Shown: positions 1-10,865 of the stretch, one piece after another
Numbering within the stretch: the first letter of the stretch is position 1
How the letters are laid out: each line of letters begins with the position of its first letter
Assembly: GCA_947034895.1 (NCBI GenBank)
Contig: OX344765.1
Span: 8,995,001 to 9,059,000 of the forward strand
Reading direction: 5' to 3'
Length of the DNA: 64,000 bases
From: Rhytidiadelphus loreus
Lineage: Eukaryota > Streptophyta > Bryopsida > Hypnales > Hylocomiaceae
The notes under the pieces: generated by a model
Databases searched by the model: none
What the model saw: the letters and a program-made list of their open reading frames with translations, nothing else
What the model was told of the DNA's origin: nothing
Program-made: the position numbers and the translations under genes

Positions 1-712
1 GTGTTACAAAGGGAGACCTCAACAAAATCAATATGATACTTTTCTGTTGAGTACAATGCAGTTTTCTTCTAGTTTTCTTCTAGTGCAATTGGATACCTTA
101 TGCAAAAGTTAGGAAGGGTCAAAGTTTTTTTTGGTAGATGTTCTAAAATCATTTCTTCAACATACATAGGGAAGTTGATCCATACTTGATCACCCTCCAA
201 TTCCTGACCTATAGAATGTTGTATTCCTGACCATAGATTGTTGTAGTTCTATAAAGTCGCACAATTTGAGGAGCAATTCTGGCACATTATAATTGGTTGC
301 AAGCTTATCAATATTGCAACTAGTCCTTGGTCGATTTTGCAATGAGCCTACAATTAAAAATAGAAAGGTCTATATCACCATTGTAGGTCAAAGAGAATCT
401 TTCACTAAAAAATTCATAGTAATTACATTTTTGTGTAATAAAATTCTAAAGAAATTAATATGCAATCCTTCCAAATTCTATTTCTGTAATTTGGCACTAA
501 AAAACCTGAGCTCCAAATATGTGTAATTGCTTAAGTGATCAGGTATGGGTTGTCTCCCCCTACATAATGATTTTGGAAATGTAGTGGAGAAACCCATAAA
601 AGGGTGGATCTTTATAAATAAGCGCCCAAGAGCCGAAAACACCCAAAGGCCGGGTTTTGGAGATGTATTGATGACGATGGTTATATATAGGCAAGGTTTG
701 ATTTTGGGTGTA
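1..712. repeat. Degenerate family (c) fragment plus related flank
   Basis: About 20-175 matches in order the interior of the 240-bp elements at 23871, 52593 and 53451: a CATTTGGATA-like box, then CAAAAGTTA, then a GGTAGATGTTCTAAAA-type stretch and a TTCTTCAACATACATAGG-type stretch. About 635-712 matches the reverse complement of 52566-52630 (TACACCCAAAATCAAACC and ATACATCTCCAAAA). The inverted ends are not intact. The short ORFs here are unrecognised and overlap each other on both strands, so I call no gene. Confidence 0.5.
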
Positions 713-1422
713 CCCACCGTACTTGAAAAGCACAACAATGATAGAGCCTCTCATAGTGTAGCTCATGTCCTTTGCAACAGTGACGCTCCCTCGCGTCTAT
801 TGTATCTATTCGAGAACGACGTCATGTTGTGCGAAGCTCGAACTTTTAGCAATGGCGGCGTTTAGTGCAGCGACGCACCCCAAATTGTTTCATCAGTATT
901 CGGTGAGCACTGACGGAGCCCCAAATCCCCACTCAATGGACCGATTTCCACAGCCACTCACTGATTCCCGTCGTGCTTCGCAGTGGTCCCCGATTTCCAG
1001 AATTAGCTCCAGCTCCTGAAATCACTCGCAAACAAGGGAGCTAAAACGCTGGCTAAACGCTGCTCCAAATTCAAACCCACCACTAAGAGTTTTCACGTAC
1101 ATTTCTTAATTATAGCCACCGAAAGATTCTGGGAAGCTTCCCCCCAAAAGAACTGTAGCTACAAGTGGTGCCAAATTTAGCAACAGTTGTGAGTTCACGC
1201 GTGGAAAGACGTGCCAAATCCGCAGACGTTTCAGCAACTCACAGTTCCCGGAACTGATCAGGATTCAGGAATCGGGACGCTTCTTCTTCTTAGTTTTCAG
1301 GTTTTCGGTGGGAGGGCGTCTTTTGCACTCCATCTTCTGGCTTGTGCCGACACGCTTCCGCCGTCCGTCGCCACTCGCGCCTTCCCTCGCCGTTTCCCTT
1401 GTCTCGGGGCTGCAATTGCAGC
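713..1422. other. Upstream region of the C2 gene; no gene seen
   Basis: Moderate-GC, low-repeat sequence between the repeat fragment and the C2 promoter. ORFs of up to about 130 aa occur on both strands, but none resembles a known family or has matching splice sites. It probably contains distal promoter sequence. Confidence 0.4.
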
Positions 1423-1429
1423 TATAAAG
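1423..1429 (+). promoter_or_regulatory. TATA-box candidate of the C2 gene
   Basis: TATAAAG lies 317 bp upstream of the C2 start codon, right after the perfect palindrome CTGCAATTGCAG (1410-1421). A start about 30 bp downstream would give a 5' leader of roughly 290 nt. The leader carries short direct repeats at 1660-1735: two copies of GGGATCTTCGAGATTGTC and two of GTGTGAATT. Assignment is by position and consensus only. Confidence 0.45.
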
Positions 1430-1745
1430 ATTGTCTGTGCACTGCACTTGAGACATTGTGAAGTTCTCCTTCGAACTCTGCAAATTGGGTTGCGAATCGG
1501 GTCCCAAATCGGCGTACAAATCGACAGAACGGATACGGATCCTGACTGTGCAAGAGGGAGCAGTGACGAGCCAACCGGAGTTTGTTCGGGATACACGCCA
1601 AATTGAAAGAAGTTTGAATTGCTTGGAATCGTTGGGGTTTGTGGAATCGTTGAAATTGTTGGGATTGTTGGGATCTTCGAGATTGTCGGGATCTTCGAGA
1701 TTGTCGGCGTTTGTTGGGGTTGTGTGAATTGTGTGAATTGTCGCG

Positions 1746-2468
1746 ATGGGGCAGCGCGAGCTCGAGGTCACCGTCCTCTCCGCCCGTGACTTGAAGAACG
1801 TGAAGCTGCTGGGCGGCGCCATGGACCCTTACTGCGTGGCCTGGCTCTCCCCTCACTCCAAAGTCTCCGGTCCCGTGAACAAAGGCGGCGGCGTGCACCC
1901 CACCTGGAACGCCATCATCACCCTCATTGTCGACGACGCCATCCTGGAGCAAGGCGACGCCGCCATCACCGTCGAGATTTACAACCACGGCAAATTCTCC
2001 AGCAAGCTCATCGGCACGGCCTCCATCCCTCTCGCAGACGTGCAAGGCGCTTCCAAGGCAGGCACGGGGTCGAGTAAAGCCTCCGCTTACCAGGTGCGGA
2101 AGAAGTCGGGGAAGCACCAGGGCGTGATCAACGTCGCAGTCAAAGCAGGCAAGGCACTCTCGGACGAAGAGGTCGCGGCCAGGTCTGCACCTCCGAGCAT
2201 GGGCGTACCGGCTATGGTGGCGGGTGGGCAGTATCAACAGCAACAATATGAGCAGCAGCAGCAGCAGTATTACCCGCAGCAGCAGCAGTATGCTGGGGGG
2301 CAATACTCGCAAGCAGGGTATCCCCCGCAGCAGCAGCAGAAACCGCGAAGAGGCGGGGGGTTTGGTGGTGCGGGCGCGGGGTTGGGTGCGGGGCTGTTGG
2401 GCGGGCTTTTGCTCGGATCCGCGCTGGACGGCGGTGGTGGCGGATGCGGCGGGGGCTGCGGCGGTTGA
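1746..2468 (+). CDS. SRC2-like C2-domain protein, intronless
   Basis: A 240-aa protein. Residues 1-130 form a single C2 domain: it starts RELEVTVLSARDLKNV, continues MDPYCVAWL and HPTWN, and closes with GVINVAV. C2 domains bind membranes, often in a Ca2+-dependent way; this one lacks some of the usual acidic loop residues, so Ca2+ dependence is uncertain. Residues 150-200 are rich in Gln, Tyr, Pro and Gly from CAG repeats. The tail is Gly-rich with a hydrophobic GAGLLGGLLLG stretch and ends in a GGGGGCGGGCGG-like run. This order is typical of plant SRC2 (cold-regulated) proteins, which associate with membranes. The start is the first ATG after the TATA box, with the domain beginning at residue 5. 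Third positions are strongly G/C, unlike the flanks. A 392-aa antisense ORF across it is a by-product of that bias. Confidence 0.9.
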   Translation: MGQRELEVTVLSARDLKNVKLLGGAMDPYCVAWLSPHSKVSGPVNKGGGVHPTWNAIITLIVDDAILEQGDAAITVEIYNHGKFSSKLIGTASIPLADVQGASKAGTGSSKASAYQVRKKSGKHQGVINVAVKAGKALSDEEVAARSAPPSMGVPAMVAGGQYQQQQYEQQQQQYYPQQQQYAGGQYSQAGYPPQQQQKPRRGGGFGGAGAGLGAGLLGGLLLGSALDGGGGGCGGGCGG

Positions 2469-3378
2469 TTGTAATTTGCTCATCAGTAGCATTAATTTTT
2501 GTGAAACCAAAGATGTGTGTACCATAGGTTGTAGTTTTTTTCTCGGTAGTTGTGGCGTAGCAGCACAGATGTACATATATTTTTTTGCAAAGTTTCGCAA
2601 CTTGTCTTATTAAACTTCAATTTCACTGAAATCTCTTTTGAGTGTACTGTGATTCACTTGGTTGTCTGTCTCGTGCACGCACCTGCGCATGCGAAGGATT
2701 GTGGTGGTAAAATTGTGCAGAGGATGAACAAGCAGTTGCGAGGGATTCTCTCTCGCAATGAATACTTGTCGCTCTTGTGGCACAATTAGTCATGGATTTT
2801 GTTGAACAACTGCATTGAGAAATGTACTGTGAATGAAGTTGGATTGTCGGTGGCGGATGCGGCAGGGGTTGTGGCGGTTGATTACGCATCAGTATCATCC
2901 ATTTTCACCGCAATGCAACCCAAGTTATGTGTGCACTGTAGGTCCTCAGTAGTTGTGTTGGAGCATCGCACTTGGCAATAAATTTTTGCCAAGTTTCGCA
3001 ACATATATTTCACTGAAATCTCTGTGAGTATACTGTGATTCTCTTGGCTGTCTGTCTCGTACTCACCCCTGCGCAAGCTGCGGCGGTTGATCAGTCATCA
3101 GTAGCATTGATTTCTCTTCAGTAGCATTGCTCGTTTCACCGCAATGAAACCAAAGTTGCATGTGTACTAAAGATTCTAGCTTTATATGGAGTACTAAGTA
3201 GTTGTGTTGGAGCGTCGCACATGTAGACAAATTTTTGCAGAGTTTTCGCAGTGTGTCTTACACTTCAATTTCACTGAAATCTCTTTGGATTCACTTGCAA
3301 ATTTATCAAATTAGGCATGGGTTTTATTGAACTACAGTACTGAAAAAATTGAGAGATGCACTGTGAATTAAGCTGGAA
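2440..3378 (+). repeat. Three tandem degenerate copies of the C2-gene 3' end
   Basis: The sequence running from the last Gly codons and stop of the C2 gene into its 3' flank recurs downstream. Copy A is about 2440-2845 (the native end), copy B about 2855-3078 and copy C about 3078-3378. Each starts with a GCGGCGGTTGAT-type or TGTGGCGGTTGAT-type stretch. Each continues with CATCAGTAGCATT-like, TTTCGCA and TTTCACTGAAATCTCT. A and C also share CATGGATTTTGTTGAAC-like followed by a CACTGTGAAT-type tail. B lacks that tail. No ORF is conserved in the copies. Confidence 0.8.
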
Positions 3379-3989
3379 TTTGTTTTAAAATATATCATCC
3401 TTCGCCAGGTAGGATGGCCAGATTTCGATTTGGGTGTCGTGTTTCCCTTCACCTACCTTAGGTCAGTTAAGTGCTGCCGGACTTCACATAATTCTGCTGA
3501 GAATCCAGAAAGACTTGTGCATGTGCTGTGCACGTAATTGGAAGTAGGCGATTCCTTCCTGATGCCTCCAGAGGGACAACTCATTAGCAGAAAGCTAGGT
3601 TAGAGAATTTTTAGAAAATTATCAACCACGGTCAAATTAAAGAACATTGATGGCCTCATTGCGATCATTGATTCTGTTTTCCACCTGTAATATCACGTTC
3701 GTCTAAATGCATGAGATGAACAGAATCAAATAGTAACAACAAAGGAATTGCCATCACTGAGATCACTCTTGAAGCGAAACAGAGGAACGAAATGATGAAG
3801 ATGTGATTTACTGCAATCTGACTGTTGACTTAGAGAGACTCAATGCTCTGTCAAACTTGTTGCTGCAAACTCCTATAAATTTCCAAAACTAATGGCTTGA
3901 GGGGGACGAAGCAGAAAAGAAGCCCGATCTTTTGTTGGTCTTCCCCTCCGACGTTGTCCCTCATGAATGAAGAGAGAGTCACAGATTTT
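3379..3989. other. Convergent intergenic region, C2 gene to histidine kinase
   Basis: No gene is visible. The segment holds the 3' flanks of two convergent genes: the C2 gene with its 3' copies on the left, and the kinase 3' UTR (minus strand) on the right. Confidence 0.5.
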
Positions 3990-6900
3990 CTACAATGTAC
4001 TATACATGTCCACCCATCTGGACGACTCCTTGCCGACCCATTTTTCCAAGGAGCGATGCAAGATGCCCTTGGTCACAGGTTTGCTGATGTAATCGTCCAT
4101 GCCGGAAGCGATGCATTTCTCCACCTCCCCTTCCGAGGTCGCCGCCGTGAGGGCCACGATGGGGATGGCATGCGAGATGCAGCTCTTCTGTCGCACCAGT
4201 CGTACCGTCTCGAAGCCATCCATTACCTATCACAAGCCAGTTGTTACATCATAATCAACACTTGGTTTCAAAGATACAGTGGCCAAACAGCAGCTTTGTC
4301 AAAAAAAAACTTCAATTAATTTCGTAAATCTACAAGTAGGTAGATTGACATTCATGAGAAATTATTGAATCAGGTTCGAAGGGGAGTAGGCTTTGCATTG
4401 ACAAACGCTACATCTGAGGAAGTTTGAGTAGAGCCTTACTGGATAAGCCAATGCTACACGTGCATGGCCTCTTGAGGCGCAGCTATGTGTTTTTCTAGAA
4501 AAAAAGATTCTTCATAAAGGAAAACAACGGTTTTCACGGAATAATTGAAGTGATGAACACAAAGTTTTGAGAAATACTAATAATAGACTGCGGATGTGAA
4601 TGAAAGTGTTGTTGTTTAGCTACATTGGTGGCCTCTTTTCGGAAACTGAAGGTTGGTGTATTCTTCTCTGGACAAGTCTCCAGGATTATCTTTTCAACCA
4701 TATGAAAGAATCTAGTAATATGATTTGTCAGAAGTTGAAGAATTGTCCTTGAACATAGAGTATGTGCCCCTCTGTTCTTGCACCTCGATTGGTAGCATAC
4801 TAGCATATTCGGAGTAGTCTACCTAAACGTTAAAACCATGAGTGACACCCTTTCACTCGTGCATTCTGTGTTCCCCAATGATGTTTTGGATACCAAAGAA
4901 AGTCAGGATTTATGGGCTTTACGAAATCCAAACGATCATGGAGAAAGAATCTTGAAAATGGATGAAGAAGTGACATGGATATACTGACATAACAACACTT
5001 ATTGTGAGTGGTCTTGTCCGTGTGACCATTTTGTGGAGTACTCCAAATACTATTGACCCACAAAACGGTCGAACGAGACAAAACTACTCGTAAAAGTGTA
5101 GTCATGCAAGTATTCCATTGGTGTCATCTTGTCCTGAAGTCTCCAAATAGTTATGTCTTGGCCTCAACTTTTTGCTTGTCCATGAGAACCGTCCAAAACA
5201 CTGTAAGTCTACGCTAAGCGGGAAATAACACTGTCACTACAAGAAATGAAACATGAAAGCGAAAAAACTGAACTTACAGGCATGTGGCAGTCCATGAAAA
5301 TAATGTCATAAGCATCGGAGCGCTCGAGTATACCAATGGCCTCAACGCCATCGCACGCCACATCCACAGAACAACCCAGATTGTTGAGAAGTCGCTGCGC
5401 AACCATTTGGTTCACTTTGTTGTCCTCCTGAAATCATTCCAACAAGCAACTCAGAATTTGACCACGTGGCACACATCTCAACGGTCCCAGATTACATTAA
5501 CATACCTATTAAAGGTAAACCAATGTTGATCTCGTAGGATCTCAGATCAATATTCAATTAAGGATTGCTTTCCAAACTACCAAAATCTTACTATATTTGA
5601 ATTTTTTAATTAATTCAACCGTAGAATCTTTTGGTTCACTTGTTCAAACATTTTCTCTTCAAATTTTTTAGTGAAAACCCCCATTGCTTGCAAGATCATA
5701 CATGGGAGAACTTCAAAAACAAGTTCTCCCAAACCTTTCCCGAATTTGTCTTTCAAAATTTTGATAAAAACGCCTGTGTCGCACCACTTGTGCACCTTGA
5801 TAACATGTTGGAAAATGAGTCGGGAATACATGAAAAAGTACTTAACAGGGAATTTTCTTCATATTCATCTAAGAAATTTATAAGACTGAGGGAAGATGAA
5901 AGGATTTGGGGAATAGAGTTCTAGGGATTAGGGTGTAAGATTTGGGATTAATTTCAACGTTTCTGTAGAAAACAAGGAATGCACGAGCCAATATTCATCC
6001 GAGTCAACACCATTTGCAGTACAAAGAACACTAAACTTCACGATAAAAACTACATGAATACAATGAACCTATTAAGTCAACATCCAATCCAACAAGACAG
6101 CTTCCAAGACGCAGTGAATCCCTCACCAAAACACACCAAAACAGGAACACAACACAAACTGGTTCCAACTCTTACCACAATCAGAATTTTGGGGATCCTT
6201 CCGAGCTCATCCCTGATCGGGAACTGCGATGGTGGCGAACTCCCCCCCATCCCTATACTATCCAGATCCAAGCTCTTCCTGCTCCTCGACTGCCCAGACA
6301 ACACCCCAAAACTATTCGCCACCGATGCCTGTCTCCAATTCTTAGGCGCACTCCTAACCATATCAAGAGTAAAGTCCGGTTTCATTCTTATAAACTTCTC
6401 CCCACCACCGGAGAATGCCACCGACAATGCATCCCTCAAGTAAGCTTGCCTCGGAGGCCTACTAAAGCTCGCACAGCACCCGAGCTCCGCCAGCATGCGC
6501 TGCGAGGGCAAGCTCTGTCCCACCCTCCCCAGCATCACCAGCTGCAGGGGTTGAATCTCAGGCACCTTCCGCATCTCGTGGCTGAAAAGCTCAACAACAG
6601 AACGCTCGATGATGGCCACTTGGAAGGGGTGTCCTGTGGTGGAGGCCTGGCGGAGGAGGGAGATGGCGTCAGAGGAGGTGTTGCAGGAGGTGGCGTCTAA
6701 ACCCCAAGCGCGGATCTGGTCGCAGAGAGCTTCTTTGGTCATTTCGTGACGGTCGACAACAAGGACGCGGTGCTGGTGGTGGTGGTGATGGGAAGAGGAA
6801 GGGTTGTCGTTGGTGTCCATGGGAGTGAACTCGGAGGAGATTGTGGGAGGTTTGTCACCTTCCTCGGAAGAGGAGTCGAGCTCGAAAGGTAAGGTGAATG

Positions 6901-9900
6901 TGAATTTTGAGCCCTGGCCTTCGAGGCTTTCGACGCCGATGGTGCCGCCCATGAGCTCCACCTGCGTACCGTGACAGGAAGATAGGTAAGTGGGTCAGAA
7001 ATTTTCAAGACTATCATCGCAAGGTTCTGGATAGAAGCTTCTGAAAACGAAGAAGAACTCAAAGAAGAATCAAGGTTTCCAAGACGTTTCCATCCTGTTT
7101 CTTTGACAGGAATTCTATTACGTCTCAAGTTTAAGATTGAAAGCTTCGATACTCCGACAACGAAAGGCAGCATGAGAAACTTCATTGATTGCACAGCGGG
7201 TCATTGGGTTGTCAGTTCCTTACTGAAGTAGTTTTTTTGAGTGTCAAACAGAAGTAGTCAGATAAGCAAGTGTAGTTCTCATATGAATTTGGTACCTCCA
7301 ATTTGCTTTAGTGCTACCTGTGGTGGAAAAGGTGCAAGCTCACTAGTACTAAGATTGCACGTTTTCTGATTACAAGACGGAGAAAGGGAGATCGGTGCAA
7401 TTACCAGTCGTTTCGAGACGGCCAAGCCAAGGCCAGTGCCCCCATCCGTACTCGTGGTACTGGTGCTGCATTGCGTGAACTTCTCAAACAACGAGTCTAA
7501 CTTATCCGCCGCAATCCCAATGCCCGTATCAATCACCGAGAATCGAAACCATCGAACCATGCGCGGATTCTCCGCCATATTCGCGCCACTCTCATCATCG
7601 GAGTCTCTGTCGCTACCACTGGTAGTGGCAGCGTCCCAGTTCATATCGGCAGTAGACCTCTCCGAGCACCAATACGTCGGAGAGCAGAAATCAGCTTCCT
7701 CTTCGGCAGGTTTAGAACTATCCCCATTACTACGGACCACAACATTCTCATGATCCTCCATCCGCCCATTCAACCGCTTCCTCTTGTTATGATTCGCAAA
7801 CACGGGAAGCTTCACCTCCGAGTCCTCCGTCATAGGATCGGATTTTCCAATGCCTTCGGTAAAGATATCCGTCTGGCTAACCTTGTTGATGGTGAGGCCC
7901 TTGTAGGACTCACAAAGTTGCATGTGGGCGCGGATGTTCTCCACCGCGTGGCTACGGCGTTGCCCGTTGTCAAGGTTGTGCACGAAAATGGGCTCCGGGT
8001 CGCCAGGATCCCAGTGCCCGTTGGGAAGCGTGGCATCCAAACCGTGCGCAACGTCCACCGGCACAGCCTAACGTAAAATTCAGTTAAATTCAGTATAAAC
8101 CGCGAAGTTTAGTACTCCCTCCGTCCCAAAATAAGTGTCCACGGTGTCGATGAAAACGTTTGGTACTAATTTCATCGATCATCTTGTGAAAAAGCATAGT
8201 TTCATGTGAAGAACCCAGATATTATATCACCAGAATCAATGTAGAACATTGCATCATGACTTCAATGCAACCTAAATAAAATTGGACGGAAACAACCCTC
8301 CATGTGACCTACTCAAAACAACCTTCAAAAAACATGAGCTTCAATTAGGACACTTATTTCAGGACTGAACTTGAACCAGTTGTATTGAACTTGGATTACC
8401 TTTTTCAAAACCTCAGAGGAGGGCTTGGCCTTGCAATGCGAGCAGTGAAGCTCCCCAGTGCTCAACCCCTGGTGACAGAGCTCGCAGACCAAGGAGACGT
8501 CTAAGGCGATGGATCCCACGTGAGTGAACTTGCAGGCGTTTCCGACCAGGTTGATGAGCACTTGGCGCAAGCGCACGGCGTCGACGAAGACGGCGGAGAG
8601 GGAGGGACGGTAGCGCACCACCATCTCCACCCCCTTGGGCTCCACTCGCAGCGCCAGCATGCTCCCCACTTCCTCCACCACGTTGCGCAAGTTGCACTGC
8701 ACCGAGCTAATGGTTAGCTTTCCGGCGTCGATCTTCGAGAAGTCGAGGATGTCGTTGATGATGGAGAGCAGGCACTCCCCAGAGGAGCGGATCGTTTCCA
8801 GGCATTCCTGCTGCTCGGGGGTGGGCGCCGTGTCCAAGAGCACCGACGCCATCCCGATCACGCCGTTCAATGGAGTTCGGATCTCGTGACTCATGACCTG
8901 AAGTTACTCAGTGCACACTGAATCAACACAAACTCGGCATCTAAAACTGTAACTCTTAACCATAGTGTCAATCCAGGATTTTGATTACGAGGAAGATTGG
9001 AATACAACAGAACATGATTTTGAGACCCTATCCTTTGATTTAACGTCCAAAAATGTTGTAAAATTGTAAACCTTAACCATAGTGCCAGTCCAGGACTTTG
9101 ATTTTGAAAAGGATTGGAACCCAACACAGCATGATTTCAATATCCTATGCTATAATTTAGCAATTTAATTACCGAAGAACATTTTGGAAGGAACAGGTTA
9201 TCATCGTGAGCTACGAAAAAACTGCCAATTGTATAAGCATATTTCGTCTGGTAAATCATGACCTCTTTAATCTTTACTGCGGTCCCCCAAAGCATGACTA
9301 TAATATAGTTTGAAGGGGTGGAAAGTGTGCTATAGTCAACAATCATATGACAAGTGGAGAACATTTTCCAGAATGTCATGCCCTAGTCCCTAAAACCCTA
9401 AAGCAAGGAGAATTGGGTTCACTCACAGCGAGGAACTCAGATCTTGCTGTCGCAGCTTTCTCTGCCTTGTCGCGAGCAATGGCGAGGTTGGCAATCAGGC
9501 CAGCTTGCTCCTCTTCCCATTTCCGCCGTTCCGTGATATCGGTGATGGAGCCCGCCATGCGCACCGGTTTGCCGTCTTTGTTCCACAGAGCCTGACCGCG
9601 CACTCGAAACCAGTTGTACAAGCCGTCCCCAGTGTGGAGCAGCGTCTCCACGTCGAAGGGTGGCGAATCCGAGCTGTTCGTCGCCAGGTAGTCTTTCATT
9701 GTTTTCAACACAGAATCTGCGGGGCATCGATTCCATGGTGAGTTTTCTATGCTGAGGAAATCTCAGTGCAAGAACTAAAGCATAAGAATCTGCGAGGCAC
9801 CAATTCCATGCTCAATTCCATCTTGAACATGTCTTCATACGAAATTGTAGAAGAAGAATCAGCAGAGCAACAGCACCAGGGCTGGGGACTGACCGCGGTG

Positions 9901-10839
9901 TTTGGGATGCAATCGAGATTCAAAGACGCCTAGATTATCAGCGGCATCACTGGGTCCCAACCCTAACATGTTCTTGTAGCGCTGCGAGTAGAACACTTGG
10001 TTGGATTCGATGTCCCAGTCCCACAGCCCATCATTGGAGCCCCGCACCGCAAGCACGTACCGCTCCTCGCTGCGCCGTAACGACTCCTCCGCTTCTTTCT
10101 TCCAGGAAATGTCCTCCAGTATTCCCACAAAGCTACGCAACAGGGTCACACCAATGTGTCAGATCGAACCTCCCCAACATAGCGACTGTATGAAAACTTC
10201 GAGGATGAAGCTTCGAGTGCAAAGTAATACCTGCCAATTCCAGGGCACCCGGACATGTCCACGGACTGCACGTTCACCCATGTGAAATAATTCTTCTTGT
10301 ATTTGTGCGTCAGACGATACTCGCACTGAATTTGTCGGTTCCCATCCACAGGAGACGAGAAATGCCCGAACGCAAGCGCCCATACCGCCTGATTCACGAA
10401 TTCAGAGATCCAACTGCTTAGCTGATTCTCCTCTAGCTTCCAACTCAGACACTAAACCCTAAACCCTGCGTCAGTTATTGCGGTCATTTCCATCATTCCA
10501 CGTCAACAATTGAAACTGAAACACGCAAAACGATTAACCAGGGAAAGCAAGTTCTCTCCACAGATTGACGACACAATGCTATCCCCTCGAGGTCTAAGTA
10601 AGATTTGTGGATTGATCATGATGATCATAAGCTAGGAATACTTGCACTGGGGAATGACTACTCACTGGCAAATCGTCGGGGTGAACGAAAGAGATCCATC
10701 CAAGCCCTAGCAACTCCTCCGGGGTAGTCCCAGTCATGCTTTGGTACGCGGAGTTTGTGTAGATGTTTTTGGCCTCACTGTCGCACACGAACACGGCACG
10801 TTGGCCCAGACCACCAGGAACAAGATCCACGATACTCAT
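3990..10839 (-). CDS. Cytosolic-type PAS-PAS hybrid histidine kinase
   Basis: Nine exons (minus): 10839-10666, 10451-10231, 10132-9894, 9716-9427, 8897-8400, 8067-7405, 6961-6176, 5427-5278, 4226-3990; about 1085 aa. The exon 2 acceptor is uncertain (10421 also keeps frame). Order: PAS/PAC 1 (about 15-150, VHPDDLP), PAS/PAC 2 (about 155-290, [23 protein letters not shown]), HisKA with phospho-His in [11 protein letters not shown] (about 312), HATPase with N-box NLVGNACKF (about 425), DTGIGI (about 654) and GTGLGL, a degenerate receiver (about 760-870), then a canonical receiver. That receiver has acidic EDNK, phospho-Asp in FMDCHMP (about 1003) and Lys in ISKPV (about 1056). No CHASE or membrane segment is seen, so it is a soluble sensor feeding a His-Asp phosphorelay. 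The start is backed by an in-frame TGA 12 codons... within the leader exon at 10854-10852. Exons join in phase throughout. Confidence 0.93.
8115..8377. mobile_element. Stowaway-like MITE in kinase intron 5
   Basis: The left end after a TA reads CTCCCTCCGTCCCAAAATAA followed by GTGTCC, which is the well-known terminus of plant Tc1/mariner (Stowaway) MITEs. The right end is its degenerate inverted copy: GGACACTTATTTCAGGAC at 8348-8365. The element is about 260 bp, and its right arm ends roughly 20-35 bp from the exon 5 donor at 8399. No coding capacity is seen. Confidence 0.75.
8945..9150. repeat. 118-bp direct duplication in kinase intron 4
   Basis: Two copies, with CTTAACCATAGTG starting at 8954 and 9072. 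Both continue with a CCAGGA-TTTGATT-type stretch, then GATTGGAA and a CATGATTT-type end. They are diverged and lie wholly within the intron. Confidence 0.7.
10451..10468. promoter_or_regulatory. Double telo-box at kinase intron 1 / exon 2 border
   Basis: ACTAAACCCTAAACCCTG carries two overlapping plant telo-box motifs (AAACCCTA). In plants these motifs occur near the 5' ends of genes and interact with start-proximal elements. Here it sits about 390 bp inside the coding region, at the end of intron 1 and overlapping one candidate acceptor. Function is inferred from the motif only. Confidence 0.4.
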
Positions 10840-10865
10840 GCTGGATCGACTTCAGAATTTCCCAC
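10840..10865 (-). other. 5' UTR exon tail of the histidine kinase with upstream acceptor
   Basis: Reading the minus strand, TTCTTGCAG ends at 10866 and makes a good 3' splice site 26 nt before the start codon. The 26-nt leader contains an in-frame TGA (10854-10852). The 5' UTR is therefore probably spliced, and the ATG at 10839 is the first usable start in this exon. Confidence 0.55.

Noticed and set aside
1422..2600. 392-aa ORF antisense to the C2 gene
   Set aside because: It mirrors the GC-biased codons of the real gene, gives low-complexity Arg/Leu/Pro-rich protein and has no family resemblance.
10451..10470. CCCTAAACCCTAAA-like motif as interstitial telomere
   Set aside because: Only two units, at an intron-exon border; better read as a telo-box.
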